From Comamonas testosteroni TK102 (GTDB lineage: Bacteria; Pseudomonadota; Gammaproteobacteria; Burkholderiales; Burkholderiaceae_C): a stretch of DNA of 64,000 nucleotides. Shown here in pieces: positions 1 to 8,806 of the stretch (positions within the stretch are counted from its first letter, which is position 1; each line of letters starts with the position of its first letter). The notes under the pieces are model-generated. The model was not told the DNA's origin and did no database searches. It saw only the letters and a list, made by a program, of their open reading frames with translations. The stretch lies in NCBI RefSeq assembly GCF_000739375.1, contig NZ_CP006704.1, positions 4,836,001-4,900,000 on the forward strand, in the 5' to 3' direction. A program made the translations under genes and the position numbers.

Positions 1-498
1 ACCGTCGGCCCCGCGCAGCACACTGACGCTGTCAAACTGCGCCATGTCCAGACTGCGGCTGCCTGAACGAGAGGAGCTGGCAGCACCGCCATCAAAGCGG
101 AAGTTGGTGATGTTCATGCCGCGGGACAGATAGGTGGTGTCCAGCCAGGTCTCTTCGCGCGTGATCCCGGTGGTGTAGTTCATCACATCATCGAGCGTGC
201 GCATGGCCTGATCGTCCATTCGCTGTCGGGTCACCACCGTCACCGACTGCGGAACCTCGCGCAGAGACTGCGCCGCTTTGCCGACTTCCACCGCGCTTGG
301 CACATAGGAGTCACTCGACTCCCCATAGACATTGGGAACGGCCTTCTCCTGCACGGTCACTTCCGCAAGTGTCGATCCAGCATCCTCCTGTGCATGACCG
401 ATACCGGGCAGCAGGCAGAGCACACTGACTGCCACAGCCGTGGCGTGAAGACGAAATGGCAAAGCCCCGGCTACGGGGCAAAACGAGCGTTCCAGCAT
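1..498 (-). CDS. TonB-dependent siderophore receptor, N-terminal part (runs off window)
   Basis: Outer-membrane receptor that would import a ferric siderophore using TonB energy. The frame opens at 498 with a signal peptide ending near GIGHAQ, followed by a short linker and a plug domain with the characteristic VPQSVTVVTRQRM, TLDDVMNYTTGI and FDSVSVLRGADG segments. Only 166 residues are inside the window; the rest of the plug and the beta-barrel lie beyond base 1. A Fur-like box lies about 110 bp upstream. The siderophore cannot be told from the plug. The family is confident. Confidence 0.9.
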   Translation of the reverse strand, partial: MLERSFCPVAGALPFRLHATAVAVSVLCLLPGIGHAQEDAGSTLAEVTVQEKAVPNVYGESSDSYVPSAVEVGKAAQSLREVPQSVTVVTRQRMDDQAMRTLDDVMNYTTGITREETWLDTTYLSRGMNITNFRFDGGAASSSRSGSRSLDMAQFDSVSVLRGADG

Positions 499-608
499 GA
501 GCGTAAAAAAACAAACCTGGGTGTTCTCTTCAGGCAGGGAATGCCGAAGAACCTATGACGCTGTGGCTGGAACGGAGAGATCGTATACGGGCTGGCAGCA
601 ATGAACAG

Positions 609-628
609 AACGAGAATCACTCTCAATC
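609..628 (-). promoter_or_regulatory. Fur-box-like inverted repeat
   Basis: The stretch GAGAATCACTCTCA is an imperfect palindrome (GAGA and TCTC arms around an AT-rich core) resembling the 7-1-7 Fur consensus. It lies about 110 bp upstream of the siderophore receptor, the expected place for iron repression. Not tested against a matrix. Confidence 0.5.
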
Positions 629-965
629 CCATTTGCGCGCAGATTGTAAAGCTCAGGTAAAAAAAATTGCCACTGTTTTGTAAAACGACAGCACCTGTCT
701 CTGCAGACCATATCGTGGCGCATCTGCCAGCCTGTTGCCTGGCTCATGTCCGGGCTGATGCTATCCACACCGGGCATCAAGCCGGCTGCGGTGCAGTAAC
801 AAGGCGGTCAGGCGCTGCGTGGCGACTCGCCGAGCGGCTTCCGATTGAAAAGTGGACTTTGCGAAGCGCCCCGTGCTTCTGGCGCATGGAAGACACACGG
901 CATGAGCGTCACTCAATGGCTGTAGCAGGCCCTCTTCCAAAGAGGGCAGTGCGCATCGAGCACAA

Positions 966-1004
966 AGAAAAAGCCCCGGCTGCATGAACAACCGGGGCTT
1001 TTAT
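966..1004 (-). terminator. Rho-independent terminator of tRNA-Gln
   Basis: On the minus strand an AAGCCCCGG/CCGGGGCTT stem with a 12-base loop is followed by TTTTTC, just beyond the 3' CCA of the tRNA. Confidence 0.8.
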
Positions 1005-1008
1005 ATCT

Positions 1009-1085
1009 TGGCAGGGGAAGAAGGATTCGAACCTTCGCATGCTGGAATCAAAATCCAGTGCCTTAACCAGCTTGGCGACTCCCCT
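1009..1085 (-). tRNA. tRNA-Gln (TTG)
   Basis: A 77-base cloverleaf on the minus strand. The acceptor AGGGGAG pairs with TTCCCCT, CCA is encoded, the T-arm contains GGTTCGAATCC, and the anticodon stem-loop reads CTGGATTTTGATTCCAG with anticodon TTG. A terminator follows. Confidence 0.95.
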
Positions 1086-1229
1086 AAAGAGAACGAGATT
1101 ATAGCGCGGTTTTTCCCAGCTTTCAGAGAACCCCGCGGATCAAGGATTGAAGGCGGAAGCACTCAATCCCTGCCAGGCGCGTCGCGGCAGCCATCGCGGC
1201 ACGACCGTGACCCGCTGCAGGCGCCGCCA

Positions 1230-2216
1230 TCAGTCCAGCGTGACCTTGGCCTCGCGAATGACCTTGCCCCATTTGGCGGTTTCCGCAGCGATGAAGCGAT
1301 CGCATTCCTCGGGCGTCGATCCTTCGGCAAACGTGCCCATGGTCTGCTGCATGCGCTGCGTGATTTCAGGGCTGCGAATGATGCGAGCGACTTCGGCGGA
1401 CATGCGCTGCACAATTTCCTTGGGCACTCCTGCCGGGGCAATCATGGCGGCCCAGGTACTGCCCATCAGCTCGGGAATGCCTTGCTCGGCAAACGTCGGT
1501 ACATCGGGCAGCACCGCCAGCCGCTTTTCGCTGGCCACGCCGATGAGGCGGATGCGACCGGCTTTGGCAGGCTGGATCAGATTGGGCGGAGGATCGAGGA
1601 ACAACGGGATCTGACCACCCATGAGATCGGTCAATGCCGGTGCGGCTCCCTTGTAGGGCACATGGATCATGTCCGTCTTGGTCAGCAGCTTCATCAACTC
1701 GGTCGTCAGATGCGCGCTGGAGCCGCTTCCCGAAGAGCCAAAGCTGACCTTGCCCGGATGCGCCTTGGCATAGGCAATCAGTTCCTGCGTGGTCTTGAAC
1801 GGTGCATTGTTTGACACTGCTGCAACCAGCGGCGAGATGCCCATCAGAGATACGCCGACCAGATCCTTGCCGGGGTTGTAGGGCAGCTTGGGATACAGCG
1901 TGGTATTGGCCGCATAAGCGGCAATCACCACTCCGAACGTGTAGCCATCGGGCGCAGACTTTGCCACCTGATCCACACCGATGAGACTGTTTGCGCCCGG
2001 CTTGTTATCGATGACGATGGGCTGGCCCAGCGCTTTCTGCAAACCCACCTGCAACAGGCGTGCCATCTGGTCGGTGAAGCCGCCCGCGGTGTAGGGAACC
2101 ACGATGCGTATGGGCTTGGAGGGCCAGGGGCTCTGGGCCCAGACCGAGGGAGCCAGCATGGCGGCGCCGGCTGCGGCGCTCGATTGCAGAAAGCTGCGGC
2201 GAGATGTCGAAGGCAT
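1230..2216 (-). CDS. Bug/TctC family solute-binding protein
   Basis: Periplasmic binding protein (328 aa) of the Bug family, which capture carboxylates and similar small molecules. The N-terminus carries twin arginines (SRRSFLQ) and a cleavage region near SVWAQS, so Tat or Sec export is likely. Family motifs are visible: IRIVVPYTAGGFTDQMAR (about 36-53) and IDNKPGANSLIG (about 69-80). No TctA/TctB membrane partners are nearby, so it is an orphan, as most Bug proteins in this order are. It is the last gene of the minus-strand catabolic run; the ligand is unknown. Confidence 0.9.
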   Translation of the reverse strand: MPSTSRRSFLQSSAAAGAAMLAPSVWAQSPWPSKPIRIVVPYTAGGFTDQMARLLQVGLQKALGQPIVIDNKPGANSLIGVDQVAKSAPDGYTFGVVIAAYAANTTLYPKLPYNPGKDLVGVSLMGISPLVAAVSNNAPFKTTQELIAYAKAHPGKVSFGSSGSGSSAHLTTELMKLLTKTDMIHVPYKGAAPALTDLMGGQIPLFLDPPPNLIQPAKAGRIRLIGVASEKRLAVLPDVPTFAEQGIPELMGSTWAAMIAPAGVPKEIVQRMSAEVARIIRSPEITQRMQQTMGTFAEGSTPEECDRFIAAETAKWGKVIREAKVTLD

Positions 2217-2284
2217 GAATGTCTCTTGGTTCTTTTCGGAAGAAGGTGCCGCGCGTCAGCGCGGCAGTGAAAGGCAGGGATGTC

Positions 2285-3214
2285 TCAGTACCCGCGGGCC
2301 ACATCCACCAGATTGAGCAAGGGCTCGCCCGCGCGCAGGCGGCGCAGGTTCTCCAGGCACTGGCGCGCCACGGTGTCGGCCGAGGCCTGGGCCGCGATAT
2401 GCGGCGTGACAAAGGCCTTGGCGTGCCCCCAAACCTTGTTGCCGGGCTGGGGCGGCTCCTCGCGCAGCACGTCCAGCGCGGCGCCGGCCAGATGGCCTTC
2501 GTCGAGCAGAGCCAGCAGTTCATCCTCGACCACCTGCTCGCCGCGCCCCACGTTGATGAAGTAGGCGCCGCGCGGCAGCAGGGACAGCGTGCGGCGGTTC
2601 AGCAGATCGCGTGTCTCGGGCGTGAGCGGCAAGGCGCAGACCAGAATGTCGCTGCCGGACAGCAGTTGCTGCAGACCCTGGGCACCGCTGTGCGTGGTCA
2701 GGCCGGCAATGTTCTTGGCGCTGCGGCTCCAGCCCGCGACGGGATAGCCCACGGCCTGCATGGCAGCAGCCACGAAGCGGCCGACCTCGCCCAGACCCAG
2801 AATACCCACGCGGCAGTCGGCGCTGGCGCGCACGGGGCGGCGCAGCCAGTCTCCCGCCTGCTGCTGGCGCGCGAACAGATCCAGCTCGCGCGTATGGCGC
2901 AGCGCGGTGCCGACCACATACTGGGCAATCTCCACATGCTGCTGCGGGTCGACGGTACGCGCCACGGGCAGGCCAGCCGGCAGATCGGGTACGGCCAGCA
3001 GCTTGTCCACGCCCGCACTGGGCGCGCACAGCAGCTTGAGCTTCGGATAGGCCGGTAGCACGCCGGGCTTGAGGCTCCAGGCCAGCATGGTTTCGACCTC
3101 TGCGGCAGGCGCTTCGTCGCGATGGGCCCAGACGCGCAGATCTGGCGCCATGGCACGCAGTGCATCGACGATGGGCGCGCCCATGCTGGGGTGGATGTTG
3201 ACCAGAATTCCCAT
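2285..3214 (-). CDS. D-2-hydroxyacid dehydrogenase, glyoxylate/hydroxypyruvate reductase A-like
   Basis: NAD(P)-dependent reductase of 2-oxo acids, 309 aa. The Rossmann fingerprint VGILGLGEVGRF is followed by the catalytic Arg region INVGRGEQVVEDELL, a Glu in LDVLREEPP and the catalytic His in VTPHIAAQAS, the normal order for this family. The start at 3214 is chosen because GGAGAA sits 5 bases upstream; an ATG eight codons earlier has no such site. It lies between a class II aldolase and a Bug gene, consistent with handling small 2-oxo or hydroxy acids; the substrate is inferred only. Confidence 0.85.
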   Translation of the reverse strand: MGILVNIHPSMGAPIVDALRAMAPDLRVWAHRDEAPAAEVETMLAWSLKPGVLPAYPKLKLLCAPSAGVDKLLAVPDLPAGLPVARTVDPQQHVEIAQYVVGTALRHTRELDLFARQQQAGDWLRRPVRASADCRVGILGLGEVGRFVAAAMQAVGYPVAGWSRSAKNIAGLTTHSGAQGLQQLLSGSDILVCALPLTPETRDLLNRRTLSLLPRGAYFINVGRGEQVVEDELLALLDEGHLAGAALDVLREEPPQPGNKVWGHAKAFVTPHIAAQASADTVARQCLENLRRLRAGEPLLNLVDVARGY

Positions 3215-3273
3215 TGATTTCTCCATAAATCTGAGCACTGTTCGCTGCCTACGAAACGGCCGCAGCCCAAGCT

Positions 3274-3399
3274 CGGGACACCGAGCAAGGGCCTATGCCG
3301 GCCGCGCCCCCCGCCCCGCAGCGAGGGTGTCGTCCCTCACCGCGAAGCGAGAGAGGGCGCCGTGCATACGGGGGGAAGGCGCGCAGCGACTCAGGGGGG
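3274..3399 (-). repeat. Stop-codon-abutting repeat, copy 1
   Basis: Plus-strand pattern: GGGACACCGAGCAAGGGC, a C+G-rich middle containing GAGGGTGTCGTCC, GGGGGAAGGCGC, then CGACTCAGGGGGG directly against TTA, the reverse complement of the TAA stop of the aldolase gene. In the transcript GACACC pairs with GGTGTC. Eight further copies occur in the window in the same orientation relative to the upstream gene. Confidence 0.85.
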
Positions 3400-4170
3400 T
3401 TAGTGCTTGTAACTTGGGTCTATGCGGTCCAGGCGGCGCAGCAGGCCCGGCCAGGCCAGGCCCGCGCCCTTGCCCTTGGTGACCTGGCGCGACTGGTTGA
3501 CCGCGTCGGCAATGATGGTCTGCGGAATCCGCGTCAGCTCGCCGCCACCCGACTGTGCCAGGATCTGGATGCGGCAGGCCGACTCCAGCGTGTACATGGC
3601 CAGCACGGCCTCGGCCACGCTGCGTCCACAGGTCAGCAGGCCGTGATTGCGCAGAATGAGGAAGTTGCTGGCACCCAGATCGTCCACCAGGCGCGGCTTC
3701 TCGTCATCGCGCAGGGCCACGCCCTCGTAGTCATGGTAGGCCAGGCGCACCAGCGGGAATATGGACTGCTGCGAGATGGGCAGCAGCCCCTCCTTCTGCG
3801 CCGAGACGGCCACGCCGTAGCGCGTGTGCGTGTGCAGCACGCACTGCACCTCGGGGCGGCCGTCGTGGATGGCGCTGTGGATGACGAAGCCGGCCGGGTT
3901 GACGTCGTATTCGCTCTCCATCAGCGGTTGGCCTTCGTGATCGACCTTGACCAGGCTGGATGCCGTGATCTCGTCGAACAGCATGCCGTAGGGGTTGATC
4001 AGGAACTGGTCGGGCTGGCCCGGCACGCGCGCCGAAATGTGGGTGAAGATCAGATCGTCCCAGCCGAAGTGGGCGACCAGCCGATAGGCGGCAGCCAGCT
4101 CGACGCGGGTTTGCCACTCTTCGGGCGTCACCTGGCGGCGGACTTCGGACATCGTGGTGTCATGACTCAT
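3400..4170 (-). CDS. Class II aldolase/adducin family protein
   Basis: 256-residue protein of the class II aldolase fold (zinc-dependent fuculose-phosphate aldolase relatives). Metal-ligand histidines are visible in VLHTHTRYG and ILRNHGLLTCG, with the conserved FTHISARVPG near the N-terminus. The length suits the stand-alone decarboxylase/aldolase type rather than adducin. It is co-oriented with the acyl-CoA ligase upstream and the hydroxyacid dehydrogenase downstream, and its TAA stop touches repeat copy 1. Substrate not determinable from sequence. Confidence 0.85.
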   Translation of the reverse strand: MSHDTTMSEVRRQVTPEEWQTRVELAAAYRLVAHFGWDDLIFTHISARVPGQPDQFLINPYGMLFDEITASSLVKVDHEGQPLMESEYDVNPAGFVIHSAIHDGRPEVQCVLHTHTRYGVAVSAQKEGLLPISQQSIFPLVRLAYHDYEGVALRDDEKPRLVDDLGASNFLILRNHGLLTCGRSVAEAVLAMYTLESACRIQILAQSGGGELTRIPQTIIADAVNQSRQVTKGKGAGLAWPGLLRRLDRIDPSYKH

Positions 4171-4212
4171 GGGATGGGTCTCGTGATGGGCATCGTGGAA
4201 TGAAAGACAGGC

Positions 4213-5757
4213 TCAGCGTCCCGCCGCGTACTGATCGCGCAGCTCGCGCTTGAGCACCTTGCCGATGGCACTGCGCGGCAGCTCGGCGATGAAGCGCAGG
4301 TCGGCCAGACGCTGGGTCTTGCCGGCTTGCTGGTTGTACCAGCCCATGATCTCCTCGGGCCGGGCCGGCTGGCCAGTGCGCGACACCACATAGGCCACTG
4401 GCGTCTCGCCCCATTGATCGGAGGGAACGCCGACCACGGCCACATCGTCCACGGCCGGGTGGGCGCGCAGCTGAGCCTCCAGGTCGCTGGGATAAATGTT
4501 GAAGCCGCCGCTGATGATCATGTCCTTGCGTCTATCGAACAGGGTCAGGAAGCCGTCGGCATCGAAGCGGCCCACATCGCCCGTGCGGATGAAGCGCTTG
4601 CCCGTGGCATCGAACCATTCGGCTTCACGCGTCTTGGCGGGCTGGCCGTGGTAGCCGGTCATCATGCTGGCCGAGTGGCCCACGACCTCGCCGTCCGCGC
4701 CGGGACCCAGCTCGCGGCCCTCCTCGTCGATGAGACGGATGTCATGGCCTTCGGCGGGCTGACCCACGGTGTGCAGCTTGTCCGGGTACAGATGGGCTTC
4801 GAGGATGCAGGTACCCCCGCCTTCGGTCATGCCGTAGAACTCGGTGAGGCTGCCTGGCCAGCGCGCCACCACATCGGCCTTGAGCTCGGCACGAAACGGT
4901 GCACTGGTGCAGAACTTGGCCTGAAAGCTCGACAGGTCATGCTCGCCGAACTGCGGCAGTGCCATGATGCGCTGGTACTGCACAGGCACCAGCATGGTGT
5001 GGGTGACGCGGTGCTGCTGGGCCAGTTGCAGATAGCGCGCCGCGTCGAACTTGGGCATGAGCACCACGCAGCCGCCGCTGCCCAGCGTGGGGAAGAACAC
5101 CACCAGCGTGGTGTTGGAGTACAGCGGCGTGGCCAGCAGCGTCGTACCCTCGGGGCCGTAGCCGTAGACGCCGCCCCGGTTGATATGGGTCCAGCGCATG
5201 CCGTGCGACTGCACGATGCCCTTGGGAGTGCCCGTGGTGCCAGAGGAGTAGATGATGTTGAACGCAGCCTCGGGCTCCACACTCACGGCAGCGGGCTGCG
5301 CTCCTTCGGGCGCCAGCCAGTCCTCGAAGGCTGTGCCCGGCGCCACGCCATCCAGCGAGATGCATTGCAGTCCTGTGTCGGCAGGCACCAGGTCCTGAGC
5401 CGCCTTGTCGAGGAACAGGTGACGCGCCTGGGCATCGCGCAGCATGGAAGCCAGGCTCTCGGCAGTGGAGGATGGCGCCAGCGGCGCGACCACCACGCCC
5501 GCACGCAAGGCTCCGAGGAATAGCGCGGCATAGCGCACGGAATTGAGCGCGCAGATGCCGATGGCCTTGCCCGGCTGCACGCCTTCGCGCTGCAGCGCGG
5601 CGGCCACGCGGTCCATCAGGGCGTCGAGCTGGGCATAGCTCAGGGTCTGCTGCTCGTCGCGCAGCGCGGCATGGTCGGGCTGCTGGCGCGCATGGCTGCG
5701 GATCAGCTCGGCCAGCGTGGTGAAGGGGGCATCGGGAGAAGGCAGGCAGACAGTCAT
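4213..5757 (-). CDS. Acyl-CoA ligase (AMP-forming; pimA-like by context)
   Basis: Adenylate-forming enzyme of 514 aa that activates a carboxylic acid to its CoA thioester. The AMP-binding P-loop SSGTTGTPKGIVQSH, the GFNIYPSDLEAQL hinge region with TGDVGRFD and DRRKDMI before it, and the catalytic lysine in RSAIGKVLKREL are all present. It sits inside a beta-oxidation-like island with paired acyl-CoA dehydrogenases, so it probably supplies the entry acyl-CoA; dicarboxylate specificity is an inference from gene content. Confidence 0.88.
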   Translation of the reverse strand: MTVCLPSPDAPFTTLAELIRSHARQQPDHAALRDEQQTLSYAQLDALMDRVAAALQREGVQPGKAIGICALNSVRYAALFLGALRAGVVVAPLAPSSTAESLASMLRDAQARHLFLDKAAQDLVPADTGLQCISLDGVAPGTAFEDWLAPEGAQPAAVSVEPEAAFNIIYSSGTTGTPKGIVQSHGMRWTHINRGGVYGYGPEGTTLLATPLYSNTTLVVFFPTLGSGGCVVLMPKFDAARYLQLAQQHRVTHTMLVPVQYQRIMALPQFGEHDLSSFQAKFCTSAPFRAELKADVVARWPGSLTEFYGMTEGGGTCILEAHLYPDKLHTVGQPAEGHDIRLIDEEGRELGPGADGEVVGHSASMMTGYHGQPAKTREAEWFDATGKRFIRTGDVGRFDADGFLTLFDRRKDMIISGGFNIYPSDLEAQLRAHPAVDDVAVVGVPSDQWGETPVAYVVSRTGQPARPEEIMGWYNQQAGKTQRLADLRFIAELPRSAIGKVLKRELRDQYAAGR

Positions 5758-5835
5758 GAAGGTTCCGATTCAGGAATTGCAAGCAGGCTGCACCTGCGAG
5801 CCCCCGGCCCTGCAGGCGCTTGGGCAGACAGCGGC

Positions 5836-6822
5836 TTATTTGGCAGCCAGACCCAGTCGGTCTATCAGTATCTTGTCCTTGGCAAAGGCCTCCCTGGCCC
5901 ATTGCGCATAGTCGGCGCCCGAGCGGTACCAGGCATCCTGGTTGAGCTGCCTGAGCACCTCGACGTGGCGCGGATCATCCATGGCCTTCTTGAAGGCATC
6001 GTGCAGCTTGCGCACCACCGCCGGGTCCATGCCCTTGGGGCCGGCCAGACCGTAGGGCGAGGTGGAGACCACGCCATAGCCCAGCTCCTTGGCCGTGGGC
6101 ACGTCGGGCCAGCGCTGGGTGCGCTTTTCGCCAAAGGTCATGAGCAGGCGCATCTGGCCGCCATTCACGTAAGTGTCCCAGCCCGAGGCATCGCTTTGCG
6201 CGGCCACATGACCACCCAGCAGGGCTTGCTGCAGGTCGGCGTTGCCCTTGAAAGGCACATGATTGAGAGTGACCTTGGCGTTCTCGGCCAGCTCCTCCAT
6301 CAGCAGATGCGGCGAGGAACCTATGCCCGTGGAGCCGTATTCGATCTTGCCAGGAGTCTTGCGTGCGGCGGCGATGTACTCGTTGAAGCTCTTGTAGGGA
6401 GAGTCCGAGCGCACCGTGAAGCCGAAGGTATAGCCCGAGACACCGATGATGTAGGTGAAGTCCGTGACCGGGTTCCAGGCGGTCTTTTGCATATGCGCCA
6501 TGCGCAGCATGGACATGGGGAACTGGGTGATGGTGTAGCCGTCGGGCTTGGCGGTGCGCGCCATGGCGCCGGGACCCAGCGTGCCGCCCGCGCCGGGCTT
6601 GTTCTCGACGATGATGGGCTGGCCCAGCTGCTTGCCCGCAATATCGGCCAGCGTGCGCATATGGCGGTCGGTGGGACCGCCGGCCGGGAACGGCACGATC
6701 AGCGTGACGGGCCGCGAAGGATAGTCGCCGGACTGTGCCCAGGCTGATGCGCTGGTGCCAGCGGCAGTCAAAAAGGCTGCCGTGGCGAGAACCAGGCTGC
6801 GGCGGTCAAGGGAAATCTGCAT
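5836..6822 (-). CDS. Bug/TctC family solute-binding protein
   Basis: Periplasmic binding protein of 328 aa. The start at 6822 is preferred because AGGAGACAAGAC precedes it and a signal peptide follows at once (MQISLDRRSLVLA to the SAWAQS region). Motifs: LIVPFPAGGPTDRHMR and VENKPGAGGTLGPG. It lies directly downstream of etfA and upstream of the acyl-CoA ligase, suggesting that its ligand is the acid degraded by the island. No membrane permease partner is present in the window. Confidence 0.9.
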   Translation of the reverse strand: MQISLDRRSLVLATAAFLTAAGTSASAWAQSGDYPSRPVTLIVPFPAGGPTDRHMRTLADIAGKQLGQPIIVENKPGAGGTLGPGAMARTAKPDGYTITQFPMSMLRMAHMQKTAWNPVTDFTYIIGVSGYTFGFTVRSDSPYKSFNEYIAAARKTPGKIEYGSTGIGSSPHLLMEELAENAKVTLNHVPFKGNADLQQALLGGHVAAQSDASGWDTYVNGGQMRLLMTFGEKRTQRWPDVPTAKELGYGVVSTSPYGLAGPKGMDPAVVRKLHDAFKKAMDDPRHVEVLRQLNQDAWYRSGADYAQWAREAFAKDKILIDRLGLAAK

Positions 6823-6933
6823 GTCTTGTCTCCTGAATCTCTGAACCAGGTGGGGCCGGGGCACATACCTTGTGTGCCGCTCTGGCCAGGGCCCGGACAC
6901 CGTTGTCCGGGCCGCGCATTGCCATGGCAACGC

Positions 6934-7866
6934 TTAGATTGTCTTCACCAGCTCCGGCACCGCCTGGAACAGATCGGCTTCCAGCCCGTAATCGGCCACC
7001 GAGAAGATCGGTGCCTCGGGGTCCTTGTTGATCGCCACGATCACCTTGGAGTCCTTCATGCCCGCCAGATGCTGGATCGCTCCCGAGATGCCGCAGGCAA
7101 TGTACAGCTGCGGCGCCACGATCTTGCCCGTCTGGCCCACCTGCAGGTCGTTGGGCGCATAGCCCGCATCCACCGCAGCGCGCGAAGCGCCGATGGCAGC
7201 TCCCAGCTTGTCGGCCAGCGGCGACATGACTTCCTGGAATTTCTCGGCCGAGCCCAGCGCGCGACCGCCGGAGACGATGATCTTGGCGGCCGTCAGCTCG
7301 GGACGCTCGCTCTTGGTCACTTCGCGGCCCACAAAGCTGCTCTTGCCGCTGTCGGCCACGGCTGCGGCTGTTTCCACGGCCGCAGAGCCGCCTGTGGCAG
7401 CTGCTGCGTCAAAGCCCGTGGTACGCACGGTGATGACCTTGACGGCATCGGCGGACTGCACGGTGGCAATGGCGTTGCCCGCGTAGATGGGGCGCTCGAA
7501 GGTGTCGGCGGAGTCGACCTTGGTGATGTCGCTGAGCTGGGCCACGTCCAGCTTGGCGGCCACGCGGGGCGCCACGTTCTTGCCCGAGGCGGTCGAGGGG
7601 AACAGGATGTGGCTGTAGTTGCTGGCAATGCTCAGCACCTGGGCCGCCACGTTCTCGGCCAGGCCGTCCTTGAGGCTGGCGCCGTCGGCATGGATGACCT
7701 TGGAGACACCGGCGATCTGGGCGGCCGCAGCGGCCGCAGCGGCAGCGCCTTCGCCGGCCACCAGCACATGTACATCACCGCCGCAGGCCTTGGCAGCCGT
7801 CACGGTGTTCAGGGTCGCAGTCTTGATCGAAGCGTTGTCGTGTTCTGCAATAACGAGAGAGGTCAT
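6934..7866 (-). CDS. etfA: Electron transfer flavoprotein alpha subunit
   Basis: FAD-binding alpha subunit (310 aa) that accepts electrons from acyl-CoA dehydrogenases and passes them to ETF-quinone oxidoreductase. The C-terminal FAD domain is clear: [42 protein letters not shown] and [10 protein letters not shown]. It follows etfB on the same strand but is separated from it by about 154 bp containing a copy of the stop-codon repeat. Two acyl-CoA dehydrogenases upstream in the run are natural partners. Confidence 0.96.
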   Translation of the reverse strand: MTSLVIAEHDNASIKTATLNTVTAAKACGGDVHVLVAGEGAAAAAAAAAQIAGVSKVIHADGASLKDGLAENVAAQVLSIASNYSHILFPSTASGKNVAPRVAAKLDVAQLSDITKVDSADTFERPIYAGNAIATVQSADAVKVITVRTTGFDAAAATGGSAAVETAAAVADSGKSSFVGREVTKSERPELTAAKIIVSGGRALGSAEKFQEVMSPLADKLGAAIGASRAAVDAGYAPNDLQVGQTGKIVAPQLYIACGISGAIQHLAGMKDSKVIVAINKDPEAPIFSVADYGLEADLFQAVPELVKTI

Positions 7867-7942
7867 TTCAGTCGTCTTTCTCTAGAATTTTTCATGGTGC
7901 CTGCATCACCCGCAGCCGGCCCATCTGGCACGACTCAGGCGC

Positions 7943-8020
7943 GGGACACCGAGGAAGGGCCGCCCCGCACCGAGGGTGTCGTCCCCCTGCGGGGGATGAC
8001 GCGAAGCGGCTCAGGGGGCC
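7943..8020 (-). repeat. Stop-codon-abutting repeat, copy 2
   Basis: GGGACACCGAGGAAGG to GCGGCTCAGGGGGCC, ending against the TAA stop of etfB. It lies inside the etfB-etfA pair, so it cannot be a fully efficient terminator if the two are cotranscribed. Confidence 0.85.
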
Positions 8021-8770
8021 TTAGATGACCTTCGCTTCGTTTTTCAGCTTGTCGACCAGAGCGGCCACATCGGCCACCTTGACGCCAGCGCCGCGCTTGG
8101 CAGGCTCGGAGACCTTCACGGTCTTGAGGCGAGGCGTCACATCCACGCCCAGGTCCTCAGGCTTGAAAGTGTCCAGCTGCTTTTTCTTGGCCTTCATGAT
8201 GTTGGGCAAGGTGACGTAGCGGGGCTCGTTCAGGCGCAGGTCGGTGGTGATGACGGCGGGCGTGGCCAGAGCCACGGTTTCCAGGCCACCGTCCACTTCA
8301 CGGGTCACATTCACCTTGTCGCCAGCAACTTCGACCTTGGAGGCGAAGGTGGCCTGGGGCAGGTCGGCCAGGGCCGCCAGCATCTGGCCGGTCTGGTTGG
8401 CATCGTCGTCGATGGCCTGCTTGCCGCAGATGACCAGACCGGGTTGCTCCTTGTCCACCAGGGCCTTGAGCAGCTTGGCCACGGCCAGGGGCTGCAGCTC
8501 GACATCGGTCTCGACCAGAATGCCGCGGTCGGCACCGATGGCCATGGCCGTGCGCAGGGTTTCCTGGCACTGGGCCACGCCGCAGGAGACGGCGATGACT
8601 TCGGTGACCACACCTTTTTCCTTCAGGCGCACGGCTTCTTCGACGGCGATTTCGTCAAAGGGGTTCATGCTCATCTTGACGTTGGCGATGTCCACACCCG
8701 TGCCGTCCGACTTCACGCGGACCTTGACGTTGTAGTCCACGACACGTTTGACGGGTACAAGGATTTTCAT
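8021..8770 (-). CDS. etfB: Electron transfer flavoprotein beta subunit
   Basis: AMP-binding beta subunit of ETF, 249 aa, the usual length. The start [14 protein letters not shown] and the signature segment [15 protein letters not shown] followed by [21 protein letters not shown] are diagnostic. It pairs with etfA downstream. It may be the housekeeping ETF of the cell rather than one dedicated to the island. Confidence 0.97.
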   Translation of the reverse strand: MKILVPVKRVVDYNVKVRVKSDGTGVDIANVKMSMNPFDEIAVEEAVRLKEKGVVTEVIAVSCGVAQCQETLRTAMAIGADRGILVETDVELQPLAVAKLLKALVDKEQPGLVICGKQAIDDDANQTGQMLAALADLPQATFASKVEVAGDKVNVTREVDGGLETVALATPAVITTDLRLNEPRYVTLPNIMKAKKKQLDTFKPEDLGVDVTPRLKTVKVSEPAKRGAGVKVADVAALVDKLKNEAKVI

Positions 8771-8806
8771 GAGAAAGCTCTTTCCTGGTTTTGAAGAGTG
8801 AAAGGC

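Larger units (their letters stand above)
499..1008. other. Intergenic region between the siderophore receptor and tRNA-Gln
   Basis: No convincing gene in about 510 bp. It holds the receptor promoter region with a Fur-like box near 609-628 and, at its right end, the terminator of tRNA-Gln. Short open frames on both strands lack homology features and ribosome binding sites. Confidence 0.6.
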
